Shown here in pieces: positions 1 to 7,574 of a stretch of DNA of 55,960 nucleotides (positions within the stretch are counted from its first letter, which is position 1; each line of letters opens with the position of its first letter). Source of the stretch: Castellaniella sp. (GTDB lineage: Bacteria > Pseudomonadota > Gammaproteobacteria > Burkholderiales > Burkholderiaceae_B); NCBI GenBank assembly GCA_019104865.1, contig JAHRWZ010000076.1:1-55960 (forward strand), given 5' to 3'. The notes under the pieces are model-generated. The model was not told where the DNA came from. It saw only the letters and a list, made by a program, of their open reading frames with translations, and did not search any database. The position numbers and the translations under genes were made by a program.

Positions 1-100
1 CAAGGTGGCCCCACTCCTTCCCATCCCGAACAGGACAGTGAAACGCCTTCGCGCCGATGATAGTGGGTGGACACCTGTGAAAGTAGGTCATCGTCAGGCT
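1..100 (+). rRNA. rrf: 5S ribosomal RNA, 3' part
   Basis: The first 100 bases match the 3' part of a betaproteobacterial 5S rRNA. The CCCATCCCGAACAGGA loop, the GCGCCGATGATAGT segment and the closing AAGTAGGTCATCGTCAGGCT are all recognisable. About 15-20 bases of the 5' end are cut off by the window edge. An rRNA operon (16S-23S-5S) is therefore expected to the left. An intrinsic terminator follows directly. Confidence 0.95.
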
Positions 101-110
101 CTTATTGCTC

Positions 111-147
111 AAAGCCCCCGCAGTGATCTGCGGGGGCTTTGTCTTTT
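111..147 (+). terminator. rRNA operon terminator
   Basis: A perfect 13-bp stem (AAAGCCCCCGCAG / CTGCGGGGGCTTT) with a TGAT loop is followed by GTCTTTT. It lies 10 nt after the 5S 3' end, so it should end the rRNA operon transcript. Confidence 0.9.
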
Positions 148-227
148 GGCGTGGCGGCCCTGCTTTTTCAGTTAGAATGAAACCGACTCAAACCCAGGCG
201 CACGCGAGTGCCCTCGCAGGAGGTTTC

Positions 228-596
228 ATGATTCCAGGTGAAGATACCCCCGACATGGAAAAGGGCCTGACGCAGCGTCAGCTCGTTCACGTCATGTATG
301 GCTTGTTTGCGATCGCCATCATCTCGACCGGGTTTTTTGGGGTAGCCGCCATCGGGGCCGTGGTTCTCGCCTACCTGAAGCGGGGCGACATGGTGGGCAC
401 CGTATACGCAGGCCATGTCGACTGGATCATCAGAACCTTCTGGTGGGGTCTTCTGTGGCTGGTGCTCAGCGCTGTGGCGACCATGATCTTCATCGGTTTT
501 GCGACTGGCCTGGTGGCTGTCATCTGGATCATCTATCGCCTGATCAAAGGCTGGCTGGCGCATTTTGCCGGCGAAACGCCGTTGCCTGGGCTATAG
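228..596 (+). CDS. Small uncharacterised membrane protein (DUF4870-like)
   Basis: This encodes 122 residues. I chose the ATG at 228 because AGGAGG sits at 218-223; the frame is open further upstream but without a ribosome site. The protein has a short polar N-terminus, then hydrophobic segments at about residues 20-43, 64-85 and 87-105. The pattern of a YLKRGD loop between helices and a WIIYRLIKG ending resembles small DUF4870-type membrane proteins common in Proteobacteria. No enzymatic motif is visible and the function is unknown. It stands alone, downstream of the rRNA operon and convergent with the SWIB gene. The family call is a resemblance by eye; that it is a membrane protein is well supported. 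Confidence 0.75.
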   Translation: MIPGEDTPDMEKGLTQRQLVHVMYGLFAIAIISTGFFGVAAIGAVVLAYLKRGDMVGTVYAGHVDWIIRTFWWGLLWLVLSAVATMIFIGFATGLVAVIWIIYRLIKGWLAHFAGETPLPGL

Positions 597-662
597 TCGG
601 CCACGCGGCACGTGGTGACCTTTGATCGGCTGTCAGCCGGTTCATGTCGGACCAGGAAATGA

Positions 663-700
663 CCAGCCGCAGGCTGGTAAAGCAGGCCTCTGGCGAGGCC
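663..700. terminator. Paired hairpins between convergent genes
   Basis: Two short perfect hairpins lie between convergent genes: CCAGCC-gca-GGCTGG at 663-677 and GGCCTC-tggc-GAGGCC at 685-700. Neither has a clear T-run, so a bidirectional terminator role is only inferred from position. Confidence 0.35.
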
Positions 701-714
701 CACTTGGCATCCGG

Positions 715-987
715 TTATTTCAGATGCTGGCTGACCAGCTTGGTCAGTTCGAACATTGAAACCTGATCCTTGCCGAACAGGGGGCGCAGTTTGGCGTCCG
801 CGTTGATGTTGCGGCGGTTGGCCGGGTCCTGCAGATCATGCTTCTTGATGTAATCCCAGATGCGTTTGGTCACTTCGGTGCGCGGCACGGCGTCTTTGCC
901 GATGATCGCAGCCAGGGTGGCACTGGGCGTCAGGGGCTTCATGAACGCAGCATTGGGCTTGCGTTCGGACTTTTCGGTGGTTGCCAT
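715..987 (-). CDS. SWIB/MDM2 domain protein
   Basis: A 90-residue protein consists of a basic N-terminal tail (about 15 residues) followed by one SWIB/MDM2 fold. The domain core is visible as the MKPLTPSATLAAIIG start, the RTEVTKRIWDYIKKHDLQD middle and the LFGKDQVSMFELTKLVSQHL end. In eukaryotes SWIB domains occur in chromatin remodelling subunits; stand-alone bacterial SWIB proteins are known mainly from chlamydiae and many Proteobacteria, where their role is not settled. The basic tail and small size would suit a DNA- or chromatin-associated protein, but this is inference. It is divergent from pyrC, with about 110 bases between them. Confidence 0.88.
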   Translation of the reverse strand: MATTEKSERKPNAAFMKPLTPSATLAAIIGKDAVPRTEVTKRIWDYIKKHDLQDPANRRNINADAKLRPLFGKDQVSMFELTKLVSQHLK

Positions 988-1096
988 GAATACAGGCTCC
1001 TACTTGGTTGAGTGAATAGCCCCCGAAGCTTACCGCGTGTTCCCTCTAAAGACAAAGCAAAGCGCCGAAATAATTTTGAAGGATCTCCAGATCGTG

Positions 1097-2242
1097 ATGA
1101 AGGCTTCCACCTCCAGCATCCAGGCTGCCGGAAATACTGGGTCGAACCCGGGCGAAACATTGCGTCCCGCAGGGCAGGCCGGGGCTGTGCTGACGCTGAC
1201 GCGTCCGGATGACTGGCATCTGCATTTGCGTGACGGCGCGGTGCTGCGCAGCGTCGTGCGGGATTCCGCCCGGCAGTTCGCCAGGGCGATCATCATGCCG
1301 AATCTGAAGCCCCCCGTCGTCAGCACCGCCGATGCCCTGGCGTACCGGGGCCGGATCCTGGCGGCATTGCGGGAAAACGGGGTACCGGAAGACACCTTCG
1401 AGCCGTTGATGACGCTGTACCTGACGGACAGGACGCCTCCCGACGAGATTCGCCGGGCCAAAGATTCCGGGCTGGTCCACGGGGTGAAACTGTACCCGGC
1501 CGGGGCGACCACGCACTCGGATGCCGGTGTGACGGATCTGCTGGGGCACTGCCGATCCACGTTGGCTGTCATGCAGGATTGCGGTATGCCGCTGCTGGTG
1601 CATGGCGAGGTGACGGATCCCAAGGTCGACCTGTTCGACCGGGAGGCTGTCTTCATCGACCGTGTCATGCGGCCCTTGAGAAGCGCGTTTCCAGCGCTCA
1701 AGGTCGTCTTCGAACATCTGACGACGGCGGACGGCGTAGCCTATGTGCGCCAGGCCGACGGGCCGATCGCGGCGACGATCACGGCGCACCACCTGCTGTA
1801 CAACCGGAACGCCCTGTTCAAGGGCGGATTGCGCCCCCACTGGTATTGCTTGCCCGTGCTTAAACGTGAGCACCATCGCCAGGCGCTGGTCGAGGCCGCC
1901 ACTAGCGGTGATGCCCGCTTCTTTCTGGGAACCGATAGCGCTCCGCATCCCCGGGGGGCCAAGGAACAGGACTGTGGCTGCGCAGGTTGCTATACGGCGT
2001 CTCATGCCATGGCGCTGTATGCGACGGCGTTCGAGGCCGCTGGGCGGTTGGATCGCCTGGAGGCCTTCGCGAGCTTGAACGGCCCGGCCTTCTATGGCCT
2101 GAAACCCAATGCCGGGACGCTGACCCTGGAACGTGTGCAGGAACAGATTCCGCTGGCGCTGCCGCTGGCGGAATCTCAGGTGGTCCCTCTGGCAGCGGGC
2201 GAGTCCATCGCCTGGCGGATCTGCGCCAGCGGCCAAGCCTGA
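1097..2242 (+). CDS. pyrC: Dihydroorotase
   Basis: This zinc enzyme catalyses the reversible ring closure of N-carbamoyl-aspartate to dihydroorotate in pyrimidine synthesis in the cytoplasm. Metal-binding HLH appears at about residues 41-43 in [12 protein letters not shown], the probable carbamylated lysine is near residue 131 in [16 protein letters not shown], and the other metal and substrate sites lie in [21 protein letters not shown] and GTDSAPH. This is the short PyrC class (E. coli is 348 residues); here the protein has 381 residues with about 30 extra at the N-terminus. The start at 1097 has AAGGA 13 nt upstream; a GTG at 1094 and an in-frame ATG at 1037 are possible alternatives. It stands as a single gene ended by an intrinsic terminator. 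Confidence 0.95.
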   Translation: MKASTSSIQAAGNTGSNPGETLRPAGQAGAVLTLTRPDDWHLHLRDGAVLRSVVRDSARQFARAIIMPNLKPPVVSTADALAYRGRILAALRENGVPEDTFEPLMTLYLTDRTPPDEIRRAKDSGLVHGVKLYPAGATTHSDAGVTDLLGHCRSTLAVMQDCGMPLLVHGEVTDPKVDLFDREAVFIDRVMRPLRSAFPALKVVFEHLTTADGVAYVRQADGPIAATITAHHLLYNRNALFKGGLRPHWYCLPVLKREHHRQALVEAATSGDARFFLGTDSAPHPRGAKEQDCGCAGCYTASHAMALYATAFEAAGRLDRLEAFASLNGPAFYGLKPNAGTLTLERVQEQIPLALPLAESQVVPLAAGESIAWRICASGQA

Positions 2243-2274
2243 CCCGGCTGCCCGCCTGGTTGGCGAGGTGCGGG

Positions 2275-2299
2275 CGGGGCGATCATTCGCCCCGTTTTT
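2275..2299 (+). terminator. Intrinsic terminator of pyrC
   Basis: An 8-bp perfect stem (CGGGGCGA / TCGCCCCG) with a TCAT loop is followed by TTTTT. The loop holds the stop codon of uup, which comes from the other strand, so the terminator overlaps the 3' end of uup. Confidence 0.88.
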
Positions 2300-4154
2300 C
2301 TTCGAGCAGGGACCATCGCTCGAATAGCGTGTTCAGCTGTGCGTCGAGGTTGCTCAGGGCTTTCTGGATACGTTCCGCTTCTGCCGTGCCATCGCGGTAC
2401 AGGTCCGGGGCCGATAACGCCGCAGCCAGCTTTGCCTGTTCGGCTTCCAGTGTGGCGATGCGGTCGGGCAGTCCGTCCAGTTCTTCCGTTTCCCAAGGCG
2501 CGAGCCGATTCTTGCGGGCCCTGGATGCGGCCTCCGCACCGGCGGTGGAAGTGGCCGTTGAGTCCGCGGGTGTTGCCGCCCCCGGTTTCCGGGCCGTGTC
2601 TTCAGGTGTCGAGGCCGAGCCTGTCTGCCGAGGCGCATTGGCGGACTCGGGCGGGACCTTGCGGGGTCGTTGCATTTCCCAGTCGTCATAACCGCCGACG
2701 TATTCCTGCCAATGCCCCCCGCCTTCAGCGACGATCGTCTGGGTGACGACGTTGTCCAGAAAAGTGCGATCGTGGCTGACCAGCAGGACCGTGCCACCGT
2801 AGTCTTGCAGCAAGCTTTCCAGCAGCTCCAGCGTCTCGATATCCAGGTCATTGGTCGGTTCGTCCAGGACCAGGACGTTGTGGGCTTGTGCAAACATGCG
2901 TGCAAGCGCCAGCCGGGCGCGTTCGCCGCCGGACAGGCTGGAAACCGGCGAGTGCGCCCGCGCCGCCGGAAACAGGAAATCTTCCAGGTAGCTCATGACG
3001 TGCTTGCGTTGACCGCCGATCTCGACCCACTCGCTGCCGGGGCTGATGGTGTCGGCCAAGGTGGCGGATTCGTCCAGGCGGTCGCGCATCTGGTCGAAGT
3101 AGCCGATAGACAGATTCGTGCCGAGGCGCACAGTACCCTGCATGGGCTGCAGGTCCCCCAGCAGGATCCGCAGCAGTGTCGTCTTGCCGGCCCCGTTGGG
3201 GCCGATCAATCCGATGCGGTCTCCTCGTTGGATGAGGGTGCTGAAATCCTGGATCAGGACGCGGTCGCCGAATCCATGTGTGACATGTTCCAGTTCGGCG
3301 ACTCTTTTGCCCGAGCGTTGTCCGTCGGACAGCGCGAAGCGCACCTGGCCCTGCAGATCGCGGCGTGCCGTCCGTTCGCGGCGCAGTGCTTCCAGGCGCC
3401 GCACACGGCCTTCGTTGCGGGTGCGACGCGCCTCGATGCCCTTGCGGATCCAGACCTCTTCCTGGGACAGCAGCTTGTCGAAGCGCGCATTGGCTGCCTG
3501 TTCGGCGTCCAGCCATTGGGCCTTGCGGGCCTGCCAGGCGGAAAAATTGCCGGGAAAACTGAGCAACTGGCCTCGATCCAACTCGATGATGCGGGTTGCC
3601 ACGGCGTCCAGAAAGCGCCGGTCGTGGGTAATGAGCACGATCGTCATGCGGGCTTTGCGCAGCAAGTCCTCAAGCCAGGCGATGCCCTCGAAATCCAGGT
3701 GGTTGGTGGGTTCGTCGAGCAGCAGCAGATCGGGTTCCTCGACCAGCGCGCGAGCCAGGGCGACACGTTTGCGGGTCCCGCCCGACAGCCCCTGGACGGG
3801 TTGGTCCGGCGATAACCCCAGGGCATCGATAAGCGAGGATGCCCGGGCGGACCGCGCCCAGTCCTCGGTGGCCAGCCAGTCGCCGCACAGGACTTCCAGG
3901 ATGGTCTGGTTTTCCGGCAGGACGGGTTCCTGTTCCACCGTCGCAATGCGCAGACCGTTCTGCCGGCGGATCTCGCCGTCGTCGAGCTGAGTGCGGCCGT
4001 CCAGTATACGAAGCAGCGACGATTTGCCGGCGCCATTGCGGCCGATCAGGCCGATGCGCTCGCCGGCCAGCAGCGCCAGGTCGGCGTGGTCGAGCAGTGG
4101 GTGATGGCCGTAGGCAAGTTGGGCCTGGGTCAGGGCAAGCAGGGTATCTGGCAT
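2283..4154 (-). CDS. uup: ABC-F family ATPase Uup
   Basis: A soluble ABC-F protein of 623 residues with two ATPase domains and no membrane segments. The first domain has Walker A GRNGAGKSS, signature LSGGTRKR and Walker B LLLLDEPTNHLD; the second has GPNGAGKTT, LSGGERAR and LVLDEPTNDLD. An interdomain linker rich in R and E (about residues 240-290) and a charged C-terminal extension ending in a likely coiled coil match Uup rather than EttA. Uup acts on ribosomes or branched DNA and affects precise transposon excision in E. coli. I chose the ATG at 4154; the frame stays open upstream into the rnpB locus, but that extension has no ABC-F similarity. The gene converges with pyrC and is divergent from rnpB. 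Confidence 0.9.
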   Translation of the reverse strand: MPDTLLALTQAQLAYGHHPLLDHADLALLAGERIGLIGRNGAGKSSLLRILDGRTQLDDGEIRRQNGLRIATVEQEPVLPENQTILEVLCGDWLATEDWARSARASSLIDALGLSPDQPVQGLSGGTRKRVALARALVEEPDLLLLDEPTNHLDFEGIAWLEDLLRKARMTIVLITHDRRFLDAVATRIIELDRGQLLSFPGNFSAWQARKAQWLDAEQAANARFDKLLSQEEVWIRKGIEARRTRNEGRVRRLEALRRERTARRDLQGQVRFALSDGQRSGKRVAELEHVTHGFGDRVLIQDFSTLIQRGDRIGLIGPNGAGKTTLLRILLGDLQPMQGTVRLGTNLSIGYFDQMRDRLDESATLADTISPGSEWVEIGGQRKHVMSYLEDFLFPAARAHSPVSSLSGGERARLALARMFAQAHNVLVLDEPTNDLDIETLELLESLLQDYGGTVLLVSHDRTFLDNVVTQTIVAEGGGHWQEYVGGYDDWEMQRPRKVPPESANAPRQTGSASTPEDTARKPGAATPADSTATSTAGAEAASRARKNRLAPWETEELDGLPDRIATLEAEQAKLAAALSAPDLYRDGTAEAERIQKALSNLDAQLNTLFERWSLLEEKRGE

Positions 4155-4219
4155 GAACGCGGGATGGAAATGGGTGATCGGACTCTCTATTGTCGCATCA
4201 GACCCCGCCGAGGATGCCG

Positions 4220-4225
4220 TACAAT
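4220..4225 (+). promoter_or_regulatory. -10 element of rnpB
   Basis: TACAAT lies 7 nt before the inferred first base of RNase P RNA at 4232, the expected spacing for a sigma-70 -10 box. No convincing -35 hexamer was found at 16-18 nt. Confidence 0.55.
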
Positions 4226-4231
4226 GCCGTG

Positions 4232-4636
4232 GCGGGGCAGATCGGGCAATCGCGGTGCCGTTGGCATCGAGGAAGGTCCGGACTCCATCGGGCGCGATAG
4301 CGGCTAACGGCCGTCCGGCGACCCCTTCGGGGCAAGCCGAGGACCAGGGCCACAGAGACGAGTCTGTCATGCGGGTGCATCTCCGGATTCACTCGGGTAC
4401 GGCCACTCCGTACTGCCCGTCCGGTTCGCCGGGCGGGGCATGGCAGGGTGAAACGCGGCAACCTCTATCGGGAGCAACACCAAATAGGCATGCGCCGGCT
4501 TCGCGCCGACAGGGCGGCCCGTCCAAGCATGCGGGTAGGTGGCTAGAGCAGTCCAGCAATGGGCTGCCCAGAGGAATGATTGCCCGCCGGGGTAACCCGG
4601 CGTACAAAATCCGGCCTACAGATCTGTTTCGCTTCT
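4232..4636 (+). ncRNA. rnpB: RNase P RNA component
   Basis: This is the catalytic RNA that matures tRNA 5' ends, of bacterial class A. Conserved core elements are clear: GAGGAAGGTCCGGACTCCAT near 4269, the CAGGGTGAAACG block near 4445, GGCAACCTC and CAACACCAAATAGG near 4460-4490, AGAGCAGTCCAG near 4546 and ACAAAATCCGGCCTACAG just before 4621. The ends are set by the P1 helix: GCGGGGCAGATC at 4232-4243 pairs with GATCTGTTTCGC at 4621-4632 over 12 positions, with three G-U pairs. The 3' end is known to within a few bases only. Several open frames cross the region on both strands and should not be called as genes. Confidence 0.96.
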
Positions 4637-4667
4637 TCGGCTTGCACGGTTCGATCGAGCAGGGCCA

Positions 4668-4833
4668 TATTTTTGCCGCCGGGCCGCCCCAAGGCAAAAG
4701 GCGCCCCCTCGGGGGGCAGCAAGCGACTGCAGGTCGCGCGGCGTGGGGGCTATTTTTGCCGCCGGGCCGCCCCAAGGCAAAAAGCGCCCCCTCGGGGGGC
4801 AGCAAGCGACTGCAGGTCGCGCGGCGTGGGGGC
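4668..4833. repeat. Tandem pair of 83-bp intergenic repeats
   Basis: Two head-to-tail copies, 4668-4750 and 4751-4833, differ at one base (G at 4700, A at 4783). Each unit holds three potential hairpins: TTTTGCC with GGCAAAA, GCCCCCTCGGGGGGC, and GCGAC-tgcag-GTCGC. Similar GC-rich elements occur between genes in many Burkholderiales (family knowledge, not searched here). The pair lies just downstream of rnpB and may help end its transcript. The rest of the 341-nt gap between rnpB and livG (4637-4667 and 4834-4977) holds no gene that I can support. Confidence 0.9.
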
Positions 4834-4977
4834 CCTTCTATAGGGAATTGTGCGCATACGGCTGCCCAGGCGGCTGTGATACTCTGAGACCACCTTTAGA
4901 ACCGACGGCCAGGTCACGACTCATGTGGCGGGTACGCCGACCGGATTCCCGGCGACGGGATCCAGCAGGAGACATCG

Positions 4978-5808
4978 GTGGCAGATTCGACAGCATCATC
5001 CCTGTCGGCAGCGGGTACCAGTCAGCGACACTGGCTGCTCGAAGTCCGTGATCTGGCAAAAAGCTTCGGCGGCCTAAGGGCCGTGGATCACTGCTCCTTT
5101 CAGGTGGAACGCGGCACCATTACCGGGCTGATCGGCCCCAATGGCGCCGGCAAGACCACAGTCTTCAATCTCATCACCGGTTTTATTCCCCCGGATTCCG
5201 GGCGCATCCTGCTGGATGGCCAGGATATCGGCCATCTGCGCCCGGATCAGATCTTCGCCCGGGGCCTGTGCCGCACCTTTCAGATTCCCCGCGAACACGG
5301 TTCCATGAGCGTCCTGGAAAATCTGCTGCTGGTGCCGGCCGGCCAGTCGGGCGAGCGCTGGTGGAATGCGGTGTTCCGCCCCGGCCGGGTGCAGGCCGAA
5401 GAATCCCGCAATCTGGAAAAAGCCCGCGAGGTCCTGGATTATCTGCAGCTGACCCACGTGCGGGATGAATACGCCGCCAACTTGTCGGGTGGGCAGAAAA
5501 AACTGCTGGAAATGGGACGGATGCTGATGGCCGATCCTCGAATCATCCTGCTGGACGAGCCGGCTGCGGGGGTCAACCGCACGCTGCTGCAAAGCATCAT
5601 CAAGAACATCCAGACCCTTTCCCGCGAACGCGGCATTACGTTCCTGTTGATTGAGCATGACATGAACATGGTCATGAATCTGTGCAATCCGGTCATTGTG
5701 ATGAGCGAAGGGCGCAAGCTTGCCGAGGGCGACCCGGAATCCGTGCGGGGCAACCAGGATGTGCTGGCGGCCTATCTGGGGGGGCAATATGCCGCTGCTG
5801 AAGGTTGA
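4978..5808 (+). CDS. livG: Branched-chain amino acid ABC transporter ATP-binding protein (LivG type)
   Basis: This is one of two cytoplasmic ATPases that power a branched-chain amino acid importer (HAAT family). The 276-residue protein has Walker A GPNGAGKTT, Q-loop region, signature LSGGQKK, Walker B IILLDEPAAGVN and switch histidine in LLIEHDMNMV. The LivG subfamily is indicated by the DHCSF/GTITGLIGPN start and FQIPREHGSMSVLENLL middle. The start is a GTG with AGGAGA 6 nt upstream. It opens a livG-livF-livH-livM operon and overlaps livF by 20 nt. The substrate could be another amino acid or amide, since this family is versatile. Confidence 0.92.
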   Translation: MADSTASSLSAAGTSQRHWLLEVRDLAKSFGGLRAVDHCSFQVERGTITGLIGPNGAGKTTVFNLITGFIPPDSGRILLDGQDIGHLRPDQIFARGLCRTFQIPREHGSMSVLENLLLVPAGQSGERWWNAVFRPGRVQAEESRNLEKAREVLDYLQLTHVRDEYAANLSGGQKKLLEMGRMLMADPRIILLDEPAAGVNRTLLQSIIKNIQTLSRERGITFLLIEHDMNMVMNLCNPVIVMSEGRKLAEGDPESVRGNQDVLAAYLGGQYAAAEG

Positions 5809-6496
5809 CGGTGTCACCGCCGGATACGGAGACACCGAAATCCTGCGGGCCCTGTCCATTGTTGTGGAGGCCGACGAGATCGTTTCCATCATCGGGCCGA
5901 ACGGTGCCGGAAAGTCCACGCTGATGAAGACGATCTTTGGCCTGCTCCATCCGCGGCAAGGGGTGATCACCTTCGACGGACATGACATTTCGCAGTTGCC
6001 GCCGCACCTCATCGTGCGTCACGGCATGTGCTACGTCCCGCAGGTGGCCAACGTGTTCACCACCCTGACAGTCGAGGAAAACCTCGAAATGGGGGCGTTC
6101 CCGCTGGGGCGGGCCGACCTGTCCCAAAGCAAGGATCGGGTCTATGGCATGTTCCCGAAATTGCGGCAGCGTCGGCGTCAGCTGGCAGGGAAGATGTCGG
6201 GCGGTGAACGGCAGATGGTGGCTATGGGTAGCGCGCTGATGCTCAATCCCAAACTCCTGCTGCTCGACGAACCGACCGCGGCGCTGTCCCCCAAGCTGGT
6301 CGACGAGATCTTCGAACGCATTTCACACATCAACCAAAGCGGCATTGCGGTGCTGATGGTCGAGCAGAACGCCAGACAGTCCCTGAGCATGGCCCACCGG
6401 GGTTATGTCCTGGCCAACGGCGAGAACCGTCACGAAGGTTCCGGCCGCGAACTGCTCAACGACCCCAATGTCGGGCGTCTTTACCTCGGAGGGTGA
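5789..6496 (+). CDS. livF: Branched-chain amino acid ABC transporter ATP-binding protein (LivF type)
   Basis: This is the second ATPase of the importer, 235 residues. It has Walker A GPNGAGKST, signature MSGGERQM, Walker B LLLLDEPTAAL and a switch histidine replaced by glutamine context (LMVEQNARQ), which is usual for LivF. The start at 5789 lies inside the last codons of livG in another frame, giving a 20-nt overlap and suggesting translational coupling. The overlapping arrangement means that the two ATPases are made together, as expected for a heterodimer. The open frame extends upstream, but residues before the ATG at 5789 only shadow livG. Confidence 0.92.
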   Translation: MPLLKVDGVTAGYGDTEILRALSIVVEADEIVSIIGPNGAGKSTLMKTIFGLLHPRQGVITFDGHDISQLPPHLIVRHGMCYVPQVANVFTTLTVEENLEMGAFPLGRADLSQSKDRVYGMFPKLRQRRRQLAGKMSGGERQMVAMGSALMLNPKLLLLDEPTAALSPKLVDEIFERISHINQSGIAVLMVEQNARQSLSMAHRGYVLANGENRHEGSGRELLNDPNVGRLYLGG

Positions 6497-6500
6497 CGCG

Positions 6501-7565
6501 ATGGCGGATCTGGCGCAATCCACGGTGGATGCGGCGACCGATGCCGACGGGCAGGTCCGGGCGCGCGACGAAGCAGGCATGCGCAGCCGCGGCTTCGTGG
6601 GTGTCGTCCTGTTGCTGGTCCTGATCGCCATGTGGCTGGCAGGCTGGTATTCGGGCACGGATGCGCAGCAGATGTTTTCGCTGACGATCTGGGGGGTGAT
6701 GCTGGGCGGCATCATCGCACTGGGGGGCATCGGCCTGACGCTGTGCTACGGCGTGCTGAAGTTTCCTAACTTCGCCCATGGCGAACTGGTGACCCTGGGG
6801 GCATATGTCGCCTATTCGATCGTCCTCGTCATCCCCAATTCCTTGCCGATCTGGCGCTTTTCCTTTGGCTGGGACCTGATGGCTGGCTTGCTGGTGGCGC
6901 TGTTCGTGACGGCCGGGGTGTCGATCCTGCTGGATCGCGTGCTGTATCGTCCCTTGCGCCATCGTCAGTCGCCTCTGGTCCTGCTGGCCATGGCGTCCCT
7001 GGGCATGGCGTTTTTCCTGCGTGGCCTCATTTATATTTTCTGGGGCTCGGATTTCCATTTCTTTTATGTCGGGCGTGCCAACCCGGCCCTGGACCTGCCT
7101 CTCGGCCTGCGCCTGCAGGCGGACCAGCTTTTCGTCTTCGCCCTGGCGCTGGTGCTGGTGGTCCTGCTGTACTGGCTGCTGACGCGCACGCGTATCGGCA
7201 AGGCCATGCGGGCCACCGCCGACAACCCGGATCTCGCACAGGTTCGTGGCATCAATACGGAACAGGTGATCGCATGGGCCTGGGCGATCGGCTCGGCCAT
7301 GGCGGCGGCGGGCGGGGTCATGTATGGCCTTGCTTCCCAGTTGCGTCCCGACATGGGCTTCACGCTGCTGCTGCCCATGTTCGCCGCCGTGATCATGGGT
7401 GGGATCGGCAATCCGTGGGGCGCCCTGGTCGGCGCCATCATCATCGGCATCGCCATTCAACTGACATCCGCCTTCATGAGCCCGGCCTATGGGCCGGCGG
7501 TGGCGTTCGTACTGATGGTGCTGACCTTACTGATGCGCCCACAAGGCATCTTCGTGCAGCGCTAG
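6501..7565 (+). CDS. livH: Branched-chain amino acid ABC transporter permease (LivH type)
   Basis: This inner membrane permease has 354 residues, long for LivH (about 300). A polar N-terminal tail of roughly 35 residues precedes the first helix. The LivH hallmarks are the GGIIALGGIGLTLCYGVLKFPNFAHGE stretch (split by helices), the LYRPLRHR motif, and RATADNPDLAQVRGI, which contacts the ATPase. A late GGIGNPWGALVGAIIIG segment closes the fold. The ATG at 6501 follows CGGAGGG and lies 4 nt after the livF stop. It pairs with the LivM-type permease downstream. Confidence 0.92.
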   Translation: MADLAQSTVDAATDADGQVRARDEAGMRSRGFVGVVLLLVLIAMWLAGWYSGTDAQQMFSLTIWGVMLGGIIALGGIGLTLCYGVLKFPNFAHGELVTLGAYVAYSIVLVIPNSLPIWRFSFGWDLMAGLLVALFVTAGVSILLDRVLYRPLRHRQSPLVLLAMASLGMAFFLRGLIYIFWGSDFHFFYVGRANPALDLPLGLRLQADQLFVFALALVLVVLLYWLLTRTRIGKAMRATADNPDLAQVRGINTEQVIAWAWAIGSAMAAAGGVMYGLASQLRPDMGFTLLLPMFAAVIMGGIGNPWGALVGAIIIGIAIQLTSAFMSPAYGPAVAFVLMVLTLLMRPQGIFVQR

Positions 7566-7574
7566 GGACCGACT

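Noticed and set aside
2670..3815. 381-residue plus-strand open frame inside uup
   Set aside because: An antisense shadow of the ABC-F gene, whose two ATPase domains are complete on the minus strand.
4155..4370. 72-residue N-terminal extension of Uup
   Set aside because: It runs into the rnpB promoter and 5' end; ABC-F similarity begins at MPDTLLALTQ (4154).
4668..4833. CRISPR array
   Set aside because: There are only two directly adjoining copies without spacers, and no cas gene is present.
4153..4887. Open frames of 244, 138 and 87 residues across 4153-4887 on both strands
   Set aside because: They lie over RNase P RNA and the tandem repeats and show no protein family pattern or ribosome site.
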